The notes below the pieces were generated by a model. It made no database searches. It was not told the origin of the DNA and worked only from the letters and a program-made list of their open reading frames with translations. A stretch of DNA of 64,000 nucleotides, from positions 89,080,566-89,144,565 of the forward strand of contig NC_060251.1 in NCBI RefSeq assembly GCF_921293095.1, given 5' to 3'. Every line of letters starts with the position of its first letter. Position 1 is the first letter of the stretch. The position numbers and the translations under genes were made by a program. Shown here in pieces: positions 10,210 through 22,301 of the stretch. Origin of the DNA: Ischnura elegans. Taxonomy: Eukaryota; Arthropoda; Insecta; Odonata; Coenagrionidae.

Positions 10210-11547
10210 CTCTTTAATTCACAATAAGACCTGATCCATTTCATTCTGTCTAAAAATCCTATGCTCTTCCTTCCTCTCTCCCTCGCTTACCTAACATTCT
10301 ACCCTGCAAGCACATGCAAAAATTTCTACTCAAGCACCTAAATTAAAAATAATCGGGAAAAGTTTTCTTGGCAACAAAAATCAAAAATAAAAATACACCG
10401 AGGCATAAATTACCTCAGGTAAACAATTGGAACATAGAAACACGAACAAGAGGAAGAGAAAAATCAGACAAAAAACTTCCAAATAACTTGTAATAGTAAG
10501 CCATAGAAATGCGAGAAAATATAATTTATCGCCGATGTAATAATTATAAGCTGAGTCTGATGAATATAGTGTATTCAGTAAGTACAAAATAGCAGCAAAA
10601 GTTATGGTGCATGTCTACCTCGATGTACTAGGCTGTACAGAAAGTTTTAACGCTCATCTTGATTCTCGTTATCTGGATACTAGTATCTCTTCTTATATAA
10701 AGGACGCAATGAGCTCCGAAACTAGTTGCAGAGTTATGTTTATAAAAGAGGGCTTATACGGTACACTTTTACTGTCTTCTAGAGGTAAAATTTCTTTTTC
10801 AAATATTCCACGTTATTTTTCTTTATACTGTTGAATTTATGCCTTTGTGTTTTCGAAAAGAGCCTTAATGATAACTTTTGGGGTAGTGTTGATTTTTCTC
10901 TCTCCAAATGGTTTGTTCGACACTGTTTCCGAATCTGAGGTTTGCCATTCCAATTTCACAACGCAGCAATAAAATATTAAAACTTGGTTATATATATGTT
11001 TTATTTTGTTCATTTATTCATAAATTGGAATGCATCAACTTTTTGTGGAAAACTTTTCTTTTCAAAATAAGTGCGCTTACAATTTCTGAAGTTTTTTTCG
11101 CTTAGGCATTGTCTCGTGCCAACCATTTGTGTCCCAGCGCCATTAAAAATTTTTTTTTCATGTGTCTGATGGCTAATGGGCCACGGGTTGCTTATTCACC
11201 ACTTAGTTTTGTATTGAATTTCCGCATTTTAGCCTTGATTTATAAAAAAGCGTAGTCTCAAGTTGAATTAAACCCATTAATATACGTATTTCGAGGTATG
11301 CTATATTTTTGTCTTTCACTCCCTATTTTCATTATATTATCACTATATATTTTCATATAATCTTACGATAATCTAAAATGCAAATTTCAGTAATTTATTG
11401 TATGCATTAAATATTTCCTGAATCATGATGAACTTGCTATAGGCCTCATTATTGTGAAATATCTTCAGTAAGGTTTTTGTCCAGTTGAGCTTAATTTGAA
11501 GCTTGTAAAAATTTATTACACTTCATTCATTGAGAATCGTTTTATTT
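10210..11547. other. AT-rich intergenic DNA
   Basis: No gene or repeat was recognised. Short open frames at 10381-10587 (minus), 10604-10834 and 10908-11105 are rich in Phe, Leu and Tyr, as expected from AT-rich DNA. Confidence 0.6.
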
Positions 11548-11551
11548 ACAG

Positions 11552-11910
11552 AGAGAAACATACTATATGACGATGCAGACATACCTCAGCTAACACCAGA
11601 GAAATCAATGGTGCCCTTGGAGAACAGCATTAGAGGCCTGAGGACCTTAACAGCTGGAAGAAGGAAAGATGACAGCCGGAAAAAATAATTTTGTGGAGAA
11701 GAAAATGTCAACGAAGCCTCCCTGAGAATAATTATGATAGATTTGTATGTTAGAAGAGTTCTTCGGATTCTTATCATGGGCGCAAAGAGGGCGATCATCT
11801 CACAGAGGGCGTCTGCACTCGCCGGCATCTCAAACGATGACGCTTCGGGCGTCTGCCATAACTATGGTGGACTCCCAATCCTACCCCCTCCGGTATTACG
11901 ATACTTATAG
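11552..11910 (+). other. Possible unassigned exon or decayed coding segment
   Basis: After TTTATTTACAG at 11541-11551, which looks like a splice acceptor, one frame stays open for 45 codons to TAA at 11686-11688. The same frame is then open again to TAG at 11908-11910, so about 120 codons hold a single internal stop. Composition is more balanced than the surrounding AT-rich DNA. The second part, from ATG at 11776, encodes GAKRAIISQRASALAG and later a Pro-rich PILPPP run. I do not recognise the protein. It could be a 3' UTR exon of gene 1, part of another gene, or chance. Confidence 0.3.
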
Positions 11911-12137
11911 GCGACTGACCGTACGGAAGGATGTGAATGTATGATGTTAAATGATAATGTCATGTATTTGTATGATTTTTTTCCTCTCCGAGGGATTCAT
12001 TTTATTTTTGGAACCTCGCGTTTGGAAGAGACGTTGAATGTGAATGTCTGTCATTAACCCTTTCCCTCCAAACAATCCCGTAATTTGTCTCCACTGCACA
12101 CCTCCTTGCCCTTCTTTCACCCTTCTTGTTTTCCGTC

Positions 12138-12171
12138 GCTCGGGACGAACTTGTATAAATTCATCCCGAGC
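12138..12171. repeat. Strong 12-bp hairpin
   Basis: GCTCGGGACGAA at 12138-12149 pairs with TTCATCCCGAGC at 12160-12171 around a 10-base loop containing TATAAA. One position is C opposite A on the + strand transcript, but a G-U wobble on the minus-strand transcript. No T-run follows it on either side, and its role is unknown. Confidence 0.6.
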
Positions 12172-12179
12172 ACTGCGTA

Positions 12180-15100
12180 ACGCATCTTAATCTCATTACA
12201 TTTCTCTATGCTATGATTCCAGTAAATGACTACTCAGAAGTGAATGACTCGTTTTATTCCCATTGACCTTATGTATTTAACCCTTCGAGAGTGCGAGATA
12301 TGTAATTAAAAATAGCTTAGTCGCGTGACAATCGAGAATATTAATAGGTTTGGAGATCATCACTCGATGGCAAACGCCATCAAGGAATTTTAAGTTCGCA
12401 TGTATACCACATGCCTGCTTTACAGCTGAACAATATTATTCTGCGTCGTAGCAATGTTGTTCAATATTAAGATATCACTTCTGTTAATTTGATCTAAATT
12501 ATGACATACACACACTTGAGGCAGGGAAGAAAGAGAATATGATTAATAGATAGAAATAAAGGGAGTAGCTTCATTGCAGAGAAAAGAAATAAGCCCAAGT
12601 TAGGAGGAGATAATGGCCGAGAAAACACACTAGACACTCCATAAAAACCTACCATAATTCATAAAATACTTCAATAGCAAATAAAACCAGCAATTTTTTC
12701 CGCAATTATTTCAAGTTAAACTCGTTCTAACTGCAAGTAAATCATCAAAAAATTAGTGGTATGATTTTCAAATAAAGCCAAGCAACGAGGAGTAAATCGC
12801 TACCATTCGAAATGATGCTATTTGTTATTGCTGTCTAGTTGGTCTGTAGTTTTTCGTATGTGTTGTTACAGAACTATTTTTCTTGATTTCTTGAAAACCT
12901 CCTTTCAATCTTCGGATTAATTTATGCAACACCACCATGTGCTTCTTTCGTCTTGAGCATTCGTTTTGCGACTAGAACTATGTATTTCTCCGAAGTCGTC
13001 TTCACTGTTGTTCTCCAAAATATGAGACACACAGAAGAATCTCAAAAAACGTAAATGAAATAAGCATATAAAAAGTAAAGTATTAAAACAATAGTTACGT
13101 TTAGGCAATAAGTGTCTGATTACTTACTTGATGCTTAAGGAATATGCATTCTGCAAGGGCATTTTTTTCATTTGCTCTTATTTATATTAAAGATATACAC
13201 ACATGGAGGCATTTTACTCTTGTAAAATCTGCTATTTACGTCATTTTTCCTCAATTTACAATTTTTTTAAATCCTACCTCAAAAAAAGCTTCTTAGGTTG
13301 TACTAAATCCTTGGATCGAAATCAAGACCTAGTGAAGAATTTTCTATATTTTATTTCATTTCTGTCCAATTTTGCTCTAAACCGTCGGTAAATAATTCAT
13401 TTTTTTGTAACTAAGTTATTTTTTCAAGTAAAAACTTGGAAGAGAATAGGTTTTCTTCTCGGAGTGAAAATAATTTACGACACTCAGATCTCACGGATAC
13501 TTAAAAAAAATCCAATTTCCACTTTTTACAGTACTTACTCATCGCAAGTAACTACTGAAGAACTTTTTTCTCGTCTAAAATGCTTTTAGTAGAGTGGTAT
13601 TGCCATTTTAATTACGAAACTATTCAGAAAATAATATGATAAAGGACGAATTTGCGCCAGAATGGGAGGGAAACTCATTTTGCCGGGTTTATTGGGGTCA
13701 ACAGCATAATTGCCTTGTTTGTTAATGGCCTCCTTTTTCTGAGAAGCTAAAGATTAGCCTTGGTCCTGGGCCAGGTGCATCTGAGATTCCCGCCGGATGG
13801 AGTTAATAGCAAGCCACTGTGCGCTGAGTGTCCTCTGAGTGCCAGCCCCGACCGGTGTTCCTGACCGCCAATTTTCCGGGTGACTGCGCCGTCTTCCTCC
13901 CGCGATGTCTTAGGTAATTGGCGGAGGACTTGGATCGTCCACCATTCCCTGTCCTCTCACCTCGTATCCAGCTCGGTTATTCGTGAGAGCAATAAAAAAC
14001 GTGTCGGGAGTGGACGGACCACAGCGTCGGTGTCAACGTCCTCATCCAGTCGGGAGATGTTTTGCTGGTAGTTTTTTTTACTGGGCAGGGTCCATTCCTT
14101 TTTGGTCTTCTTTCGATTTTTTTTCGTTTCGCGAATCGAGCGATGGGGAAGGAATGAGACGAAACCAGAAGGGAAGAATGCGGAGAAAGTCACTTGTTTA
14201 TTAGGTTTAAATATCCCAAGGATTTTTACGTAACAGTTCTCTTTCTTTCGCTACGTTTTTTGTGTAACACAACCGATAAACACACGTTTTTCAAGGGTTT
14301 AGAGGGCGTTAAATTAGTTTTTTGGAAATAAAACGAATAAAACTTTTTAAGGTTCACTTGTGTAGGGATTTGTAACGTAGACTTGAAGATGTAACTGCGT
14401 TACGAAACCCGGGTCGTGCCTATTTAAGTACACAAGTTAACCTTACAAAGTTTCATTCTTTTTATTTCCAATATGGAGAGGTTTCACAAAGTCAAACCTA
14501 ATGCTATCAGTGATAGTTCTTTTTATTCTGGTACCACATTAAGGAATATGTTTAAATCACTTCCTCGTGAAAGTAGTGTATTCATACTGCAAACCTCTCC
14601 TTACGGTAACATTTGCACCTTCACCACCAATCATATGAATTTAAATATGTGTTTTTAAAATATTTTTTTTTTTCAATTATATATTTTCTTCAATCAAGAC
14701 CTAAAAAGATTTCAAGCATTGTGTCCTTTTTGAAGGAAAAATATTTCGTATTATATTAGCATATCTTATCATACACTCCTATCATATACTGCGAATTAGG
14801 CGCGTATGATACTAAAAACTCTTCATTACATAATCAGCCCTTTGCTCGAGTAAATATAATTTTGGTGGCCAGCAAATGTTTCGTATTGTAAACATCCTTG
14901 TATCATTTCTACATGGTAAATTTGGCAACCTTTTTGAAAATCGAAAAGAAATGCAATAACAGATATGACATGCTTAAACCAATGCGGATAAGAATTTTTC
15001 CTTGCTGTTAAACTATTTTAGACCTTTAAATTAGTGTATTTCTTTGGAATACCTTGGACGGTGGAGTACCAAAACAGTTATGTGGAATGCCTTCTTCTCG

Positions 15101-16200
15101 TTTTTTTTTATTTGAGCACGTGGCGTATGTTACGCGCATATCGAATTTTAACCTTTATCGACGGCCAGTAAGCTATTGATCCGATACAGTTTGCAAATTT
15201 TCGACTCATCATACGCCTCAAACCGTTACATAAGATGCTAATCTTATCGCGAGCATCTTTCCTTGTTATGCCGCCTAGGAGGTCCGCTCCTCGCTCTCAC
15301 CGCCCCCCCTGGGGAGGGGTCAGGGGCCTTTATCTGCCAGATTGCTACGATTGCCTTCCAAGGACGCCGTGACCCCACCCCCTCTACACACCAAACTCGT
15401 GTGGTGTGGTTCCGTTGATGCCAAACACCACAATCCCATCGGAAGCTTGCCTTCATCTTCTTTCAATGAAATCGCTAGTATTTTTCTAAATGCTCTATTA
15501 TGGAAGAGGATTCTTCAGTCAATCACTTGATATATTGTTACCCAAAGCCCATGCACAATTAACAACAGAGCATTTTGTTCTGAAAATTTATATTTAACCT
15601 GTGAAATAAATAATAGTAATGTACATTTTGGAGCAATAAATAGGAAGTCCTACTGAAATTTTTGAAAAAAAATTTAAAAAATACACTCGTGAATTTTGTT
15701 GTTTTCAATTGTTAAAATTAATGCATTTTATGGAAAGAATAAATATTAAGCATTTTTTTACATAATCTAAAAAATGTAATACTTAAGCTGTTAAAACTAT
15801 TTGTCTGTACATCTAAAGCATTCGTCAGAGTAAATGAAAGTAGCATTGATGACTTTCTTAAAGACTTTTTATTTCTTCAGCATGAAAAATATTGTTATAC
15901 TTTCATTTTAATATGTTCAAATAACTTATACTCACATATTTGTGTAAGAAAACGTCTATTATTGATATTTACAATATTAATGGTCAAAAAAGATCAGGGG
16001 GTTGGAATTAAAAATTTTAAAAGTCACGGGCTCCGCTGGACCCCAGTATGCATTTAATGATTGAAAAAAGAAGTGTGAACTTCTAGGGATAAATGTGCTC
16101 ACAGAAGTTGCCACTCGCGTCACTCTCAGGAGAGCGATACCAATATTAAGGGGAAATAAGCTATAATTATAATGTCTGTTTACCGAACTTTGTACTAGTT
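12180..16200. other. Intergenic DNA with GC-rich islands and one retroelement-tail motif
   Basis: No gene was recognised. Positions 13700-14200 and 15240-15450 are GC-rich islands; the second contains a CCCCCCTGGGGAGGGG palindrome-like run. Open frames inside these islands are low-complexity or antisense to each other and carry no domain. Positions about 14381-14435 hold a retroelement-tail-like motif listed separately. The rest is AT-rich. Confidence 0.5.
14381..14435 (+). mobile_element. Retroelement-tail-like motif
   Basis: The sequence TTGAAGATGTAACTGCG, followed by TACGAAACCCGGGTCGTG, resembles the conserved DNA motif (GATGAT ... CGAAAC-x-x-GGGTCG) found near the ends of many arthropod retroelements, possibly Penelope-like. 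A related motif lies at about 8772-8816 in intron 2 of gene 1 (TTGATAATG, then TCGAAACCTGGGTCG). No coding part is left. Confidence 0.35.
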
Positions 16201-16208
16201 ATTCTCAC

Positions 16209-16264
16209 ACTCACTCAGTGATTCAACCCGTAGGTTGGATTGGCACGGTGAGGGTAAAGCTCAC
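16209..16264 (+). repeat. Short dispersed repeat, copy 1
   Basis: This 56-base stretch, including AACCCGTAGGTTGGATTGG and GGTGAGGGTAAAGCTCACC, recurs in opposite orientation at 52673-52731 with clear but imperfect identity. The last part is self-complementary (GGTGAG and CTCACC). The origin of the repeat is unknown; a SINE fragment is possible because a tRNA-headed SINE lies close by. Confidence 0.55.
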
Positions 16265-16435
16265 CCCTGTAACGTCTGATGTTTTGTTTGATCTGAGTTG
16301 TTATTTTGGTTGTGAAGGGTTTGTTTGGGAGAGGGGATTGTTGGAGTGAGATGTAAAAAGGAGAGGTTTTGTGGAGGATTTTGGAGATAATAGAAGGAAA
16401 TAAAAAGGGTTCTGAAAATTAATAGTCTTACGTTA

Positions 16436-16620
16436 CACCCCATATTAGGCTACAGGCTTGTGAACTCCACGCGTAGAGGGTCAGTTCCTTCCCCTGGACT
16501 ACCTCGCACTTCGAGGATTTCAAATTGGGCTGTCCAAAGGCTTCACCCGGGTATTGAACTCGGGACCCCTCGATCTGCAGCTGAGTAGGTACTATACCCA
16601 CTAGGCCACCACGCTCACCC
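16436..16620 (-). mobile_element. tRNA-derived SINE
   Basis: On the minus strand the element opens with GGTGAGCGTGGTGGCCTAGTGG, whose TGGCCTAGTGG is a perfect Pol III A box. It is followed at tRNA-like spacing by GAGTTCAATACCCGGG, a B-box relative. About 110 bases of tRNA-unrelated body follow. No cloverleaf acceptor stem closes, so this is a SINE head and not a tRNA gene. Confidence 0.65.
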
Positions 16621-17164
16621 ATATTATTACCTGATCCATCAAAACAAAAATTGTCAAAGATTGGACCCGGGAATGCAAATATTGAGAATATATGGGTCGG
16701 TTTGAATTCTTTGCCATGCAACGGTCATTCTTACAAGCCGATTGAAAGCGAGGAAAAAACTTTTATTTAGAAAAATGTTTTGTTACCTGGCCACTATAAA
16801 ATGGCAACTGTATGCTGCATGTGGTTCTCTTTCTTTGAAATAAAAAAATAAAAACTTATTGCAAGCTTCCATGGTACCGACGGGGGCCTCTTTCGTATAG
16901 TCCTTTTGCTCTGTTTTCAGAGAAACCACCGCTTTCGCTTGATTGGCTTTTTTATTCATGAAGTACTGCAAATCAACTGTTATTCTACTACTAATCTAAC
17001 TGTAACTCACAATTATATACTGATGTTTTCAAGAGGAGGGGAAGATACTTTTCTTTTTTTGACAAATTGACAAATTTTCCAAAACATTTTCTCTGATATA
17101 AAGATTATGCGTGATGGTACGGTTACTTGGTGGATGCGATCGAATTCTGAATTAAATTTATGCC

Positions 17165-17388
17165 ATGAGGTTAGGAAAGGAAGAGTGGATAAAAACCCGG
17201 CGTCAGCGTTATCCTACTCATAAGTCATCAAGGGGGCCACTGCTTGGCGCCCTATGCGATTTACAAAGTGGTGCATTTAAAGTCCTCTCCACTAAGAACT
17301 CAAGTAGGGATACGATTTTCCGTGAGAATCCGCCCGGATTCAGAAAGTGAAAAGCCAGCACTCTATTCACCGCACCAATGGCAATCCT
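17165..17388 (-). mobile_element. Probable tRNA-derived SINE remnant
   Basis: The minus strand reads TTGGTGCGGTGAATAGAGTG, then CTGGC (A-box-like), then AATCCGGGCGGATTCTCACGG (a decayed B box), then a body of moderate GC content. The order and spacing resemble a SINE head, but both boxes are degenerate. Confidence 0.4.
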
Positions 17389-17389
17389 C

Positions 17390-19300
17390 TTAAAAAAATC
17401 GAAATACAAATATACTGTTTATCTTTATACCAAGGATCCTTAAAATTTGCAGATGATAGCTTAAGCTTTTAATGCCATTATGAAATGTAAAATTTGGCTG
17501 ATTGGGACAGTGTAATGCTATATCCTCGCTCGTTAGACTCTCTTCGTAGTATCCGTCACTGCTGAACATTTGGACCACTAGATGACGCATTACTTAATTA
17601 AAACGTTCACCATCAGCTGAAATAATAAGGGGATTTGGAGAGAATCCTTATCAACACTTGCTTATGTGTCAAATGTTTGGAACTAATACCTTAGTATTGT
17701 CTCTTTTATAAAATTTTGAATATTTCAAATGTTGGAATGTTGGCTGGAATCTAATTTACGCATCATGAAAATTTCAAGTCGATATCATAAGTTTTTAACA
17801 AGTGTAAATGTAGCGAGTAAGGAAAGATATCAATGTGATGCATTAATACATTTCTAAATGACCCGTTGAATTTATCTCGCACTATTGCATTTTTATATTC
17901 ATTATATTTTAATTCAATGCCACTTCTGATTGATTTTTTTGACTGCAAGTAATTATTGCTAATATTTTCCTCTTTACTGATGCTTATAAGACATTTTTGT
18001 TAACTACTTGTTTAAAGACGAATAAAGCTTACGTTTTAGATATTAAGACACGAAGACCAAGTTTGAAGTGGTATTATGTTCGAAGCAGTTAAACATAACG
18101 TTATTACATCAAACAGTCTTATACGCCCTCCAGAAAATAATATGTAAGTAATAAAATGTAAGTTCTTGAGTGTATATTTCGCTGAAAGAACTTATCAGTG
18201 AATTAAGTTGCTCCATTGGGGTTGAAATGGCATGATTTTGAATTGAATTTTTTCGAGTACTTTTTTGACAACTCTTTTCCTCTAAAATTTAAACTTGAAT
18301 ATCAAAATGTGCATAGATAGTTTTCATAAGCTATATTCTAAGGATAAAAATAGCAGTGGAAAAATAATATTTTTGCGGATATTTTCACCGTTAGTGTATA
18401 TTACACTGCATAATTGCACTCGTGCGCGTGACTTGTTGCACAATAATTAATCCAGTATTTCAAGCCTCTCTTTATCAAGTAAATTTGTGCATTCAAGTTT
18501 TTATTATATTTTAAGTGCCTTTTGGAGCAAAGGCTCGCATATTACGTCATCCGTGAGCGAGTTTTTTTTTTATCTAGTGATCCGCCCAGTCCAGTTTCTG
18601 CTGTCCACCTTAGAAATCCGTTAGCCACAATTAGATTTTTTTGTTGCCTCAGCCATTTGAAGGACCACGGTCAAGGTCATTGCTCTTCAAATTTTATTTC
18701 CTAATTTTTTTTTATCCTTTCATTCATCGAAATCCCTCGTGTCTTAGTACCAAATTTTCTCCCTCTGTTTATTATGATCACTCACCTTTAAAATTCTTCC
18801 TTCTTATGAATATTTACGCTTTTATTTTTACGAAAGAGAGAACAGGCTACGCCCAAGTTTCGCTCTGCATGTTTTAAGTTCTTATTAGGAATGAATTTAC
18901 ATTCAAGTGCTGACGCTCTTAAGCATTTCTTTTCAGTATTGGAGAGTCTGGTGACTTACGCAGATCACTTCCTGTCGTTATTTTGATATAATTTTGTAAC
19001 ACTCGCGTTGTTTTCACTGTTTTGCATCTCATATATCTTACCTAAGTTTTAATAAATGTTTTTTGTGTACTTAAATTTAATCAATGCTTGCTGTCTGACA
19101 AATTGAGCAGTATTCATACCTAAGCGCTTTTTTCACGCATATATTTCAGTTATCTGTTTTACATGAAAATGAATTTAATGGCTTGACAAAAATCATGTAT
19201 TTAATATTTTTATCATGTCGACTCAAAAAAATTATGCTGTAAGGCATTCCGCCCCAAGTCACTGAAAATATTCAAATTAATATGTAATAATTGCTGAAAT
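17390..19300. other. AT-rich intergenic DNA
   Basis: No gene or repeat was recognised. Small open frames here lack motifs and composition bias. Confidence 0.6.
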
Positions 19301-19303
19301 TTT

Positions 19304-19507
19304 CCGGCCTCAGTGGCGATGGCATAAGTCTTCACCTGCCAAAGAAATGGTTGCGGGTTCGAGTCCCGCCTGGTTAGCTTTCACGTATGCAGGGCATGGT
19401 TGTTCGTGTATGAGTAATTGTTAAACTTGTTAAACACCCCAGTATAAAATGGCCAAATTGATCTATACTCAGTGGTTTTTGAATAAAAAAAGGTTTAAAA
19501 AAACAAT
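19304..19507 (+). mobile_element. tRNA-derived SINE with intact B box
   Basis: The head CCGGCCTCAGTGGCGATGG is A-box-like, and GGTTCGAGTCC at 19356-19366 is a perfect Pol III B box at tRNA-like spacing. About 110 bases of unrelated body follow, ending in A-rich sequence (AATAAAAAAAGG ... AAAAAAACAATA). The unpaired stem and A-rich tail identify a SINE and not a tRNA gene. Confidence 0.7.
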
Positions 19508-19732
19508 AATTGAGTTAGCACCTCCTGTGAGAGATGTGTTATATAAGAGCGATTCGATGTTTTTTTGGAATGCAGAGATATAAAGACTCAGTTTGGCCAT
19601 TGATCTTCAGGAATCTAAAGATGAGCATTGGACGTTTAGAACATAAGGACGTTCCTTTTTGCTCATCATTGTTTTTCTTATAGACTGCTCATTCGATTCC
19701 CTTGTCGAATTAATTCCGCGAGCTATTGAAGC

Positions 19733-19970
19733 CATGGCCGTACCCAGCGTGGGGCAGGATGGGGCAGCTGCCCCTCCCCCCCCCCAGGAGCAAAAATCGC
19801 AAATTTATTTAAGGAAAATAATATTTTTTCAAGCAAATCATTAAATAAAGGGCTGTTACAGTGTCCTTAAAATGTTGATTTCATTCACCTTTTCCCTGTT
19901 TGAATCTTACCTACAATTTGAAAAACCATGGCTTTCCACCCCCCTAGCTTTGATCCTAGGTACGCCCTTG
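19733..19970 (+). mobile_element. hAT-like MITE family A, copy 3, perfect 8-bp TSD
   Basis: The element begins CATGGCCGTACCCAGC and ends CTAGGTACGCCCTTG. It is flanked on both sides by the identical octamer ATTGAAGC (19725-19732 and 19971-19978). The body is collinear with 9972-10201 at high identity. The perfect duplication suggests this is the youngest family A copy in the window. Confidence 0.85.
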
Positions 19971-19979
19971 ATTGAAGCG

Positions 19980-20310
19980 TTTTAATCGCACTCCTTTCCG
20001 CCCGCTCCGAGCTGTTTCGCCCTCCCTTCTCCTTTTTTGGCAAAGATGAGTTCGACGCACGATGTGGAGGCCCGAAAACCTCCGACATGTGCGGCTCGTT
20101 TCGCCAACCAGTTGGACGGGATACCCTCGACTCCTTCCGAAGCATGCGCGAAAAGAAAGAAAGAAAGAAAGAAATGGGCAAGTTTGGAAGGAATTCAAGA
20201 GCCGTGGAGTGTGAAGCGAAGAATGGCAATAATCCCCTGTCCTCTGGCCACTTTCATCTTCGAACGTGAGAGGCGAGTCTCTGCTCTCTATAAGAGGTGA
20301 TATGAAGCGC
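19980..20310. other. GC-rich island with AAAG microsatellite
   Basis: A block of higher GC content with a (GAAA)n-type run at about 20150-20174. Frames open on both strands but are low-complexity. No gene was recognised; it may be regulatory DNA, without direct evidence. Confidence 0.4.
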
Positions 20311-20608
20311 AGGTGCTTTTCCTTAAGATAAAATAATATATTATGCAAGTTACGATGAGAATCTTTATAGAAACGTGGGTCGAAGTGTAGGCTAAACTTA
20401 ATTAGTAAATTCGAAGAAGATCAGCGATCATTAACTATTATAATATTCGGCTCAGAGTGAAAATATGTCAGCAAAATGCGAGGGTAGAGGATTGTGGATA
20501 TTAAAATCAGTACCTAATGTAATAGTGGTAAATGCGAGCGATCATCTATAGAGTAAAATAGTGCGTTAATTATTTTAAATTATTTTAATTTCATTTTTAT
20601 TTGCAATT

Positions 20609-20875
20609 ATGAAAACTATAATTTCCGATACACATTTCAGATTTAATTTCACTCATCAGACCAAATTCAATCCCAAGGCTTTCGTCAATTTCTCAGACGA
20701 CGTGAAACACATCTTTCTCTTACCGTCGCCCTCCGATGATCACGAGAAGAAAATAGAAGAAACAGACTGCAAAACAGAGAGATTAAAAATGTTTTTCTTC
20801 CCTCGTACTATTAAGGATAGTAACGGTGTCTCAATTAATAGAATCAATGGCGTCACTCGCCAGGACGACTCTTAG
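20609..20875 (+). pseudogene. Possible LINE C-terminal fragment
   Basis: An ATG-started frame of 88 codons includes CKTERLKMFFFPRTIKDSNG near residues 54-73. The FFPRTIKD core resembles the conserved C-terminal tail of many non-LTR reverse transcriptases (FFPRTI-x-x-WN), also seen at 8447-8632 on the minus strand. The rest is not recognisable, so this is either a decayed LINE tail or a chance match. Confidence 0.4.
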
Positions 20876-21655
20876 CATATTTTTATTATTTTTTCCATTG
20901 TTAAAACCTTGCATGGATTCGCCATAGGGACTGATTACCGTAGGAAATGTTTGTACGGTTTTCGGGCTCAAAAGTCAAGTGAAGTCTTCGAATATACCCT
21001 AAAAAAGTTCTAAAAGTATGGGGGAGATTATGCGATTGAGTGAATGCGCAAGTCTGTGGCTCAGTCCAAGGTGAATACTCAGCAATATAACCTATCCAAA
21101 TATCCAAAAGGTTGAATGATAGAAGAAAATATTTTTCGAACTTATTTCAGACGTTTAATGCTTCTATTTTGAGAGATCTTGATGGATCGTAAAACACTCG
21201 GGAGTATTTTGGAAAGTGGGATTAACCCGTGGGTGATCCGCTTGAATACCGAACAGATGGTCTCGAGTTAAGTCTTTAGATGCCCTCAACTTACGTACTC
21301 GAGAGGACAGTTAGTCCAGAAGAGTAACTGGTCCACCCACATCGAATGCGCAATCATGTCTACGGATCCACCTGGGTGTAGTTTTATACACCCTTAAAAA
21401 ACCAAAATTTGGGATAAAAACTTATTGAGTAAATAAAGTTCTCTCAAAAATCGACTTATATTGAATAAAACAATTTTAAACATTTTTCACAGGGCCATAG
21501 TTATGATATTCTGGTTGTAAAAATAAAACACTTGGAAAATCTGAAACGGTCCGATATGCAGTGTTAGCAATCAATCTTAATGACATTGCTTGTATTTTTG
21601 CAATAATATATCAGCGAGGAATTTTTAGTTTCCCTGTATATTTTTAAAGAATTAT

Positions 21656-22300
21656 TATATTGAATACGGATCAAAAATAGGGAGGCAAAAACTGATAGAA
21701 GTGGATGAATTCTGTTATTTGGGAAGCAAGATAACTAGTGACGGGAGAAGCAAGAAAGAAATTATCAGCAGAATAGCCCAGGCGAAGAGAGCATTCCACC
21801 AAAAGAGAGACCTGCTAACAGCGGGAAACTTAAATATGGATGTAAAGAAACAATTTATAAGAACCTACATCTGGAGTATGCTCCTATACGGAAGTGAGGC
21901 ATGGACAATGACCGCAGCGGAGGAAGCAAGGATAGAGGCCTTTGAAATGTGGTGCTACAGAAGAATGATGAAAATCAAATGGATCGACCGAGTGAGTAAC
22001 GAGGAAGTCCTAAGAAGGGTAGGAGAGAAGAGAAGCCTCATGAAAACCTTAATAAGAAGACGGAGCAACCTTATAGGCCGCATCTTGAGACATGATGGCC
22101 TGATGAAGACAATCGTCGAAGGACAGGTGGAAGGCAAGAATGGAAAAGGAAGACCTCGAACAAAATATATGGAACAAGTAAAGAGAGATGTGAAAGAGAA
22201 GAAATACGTAGGAGTGAAAAGATTAGCTGATAGGAGAACTGAGTGGAGAGCTGCGTCAAACCAATCCTAGGATTGTTGTTGACCAGTGATGATGATGATC
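21656..22300 (+). mobile_element. 5'-truncated LINE, longest copy (reverse transcriptase C-terminus)
   Basis: A frame open through 22270 encodes about 200 residues of the C-terminal part of a non-LTR reverse transcriptase, including FCYLGSKIT, LLYGSEAWTM, FEMWCYRRMMKIKW and NEEVLRRVGEKRSL, ending WRAASNQS. The fingers, palm and YADD catalytic motifs would lie upstream and are missing. It ends in ATCCTAGGATTG and a (GAT)n microsatellite at about 22288-22301. Homologous copies with the same tail lie at 36340-36670 and 51641-52071. A frame without internal stops indicates fairly recent insertion. It cannot be active. Confidence 0.85.
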
Positions 22301-22301
22301 T

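Noticed and set aside
19356-19366. True tRNA gene at the perfect B box
   Set aside because: No acceptor stem or anticodon arm closes; an unrelated body and an A-rich tail show it is a SINE.
21656-22300. Functional reverse transcriptase gene
   Set aside because: Only the C-terminal third is present; the catalytic region and 5' end are absent.
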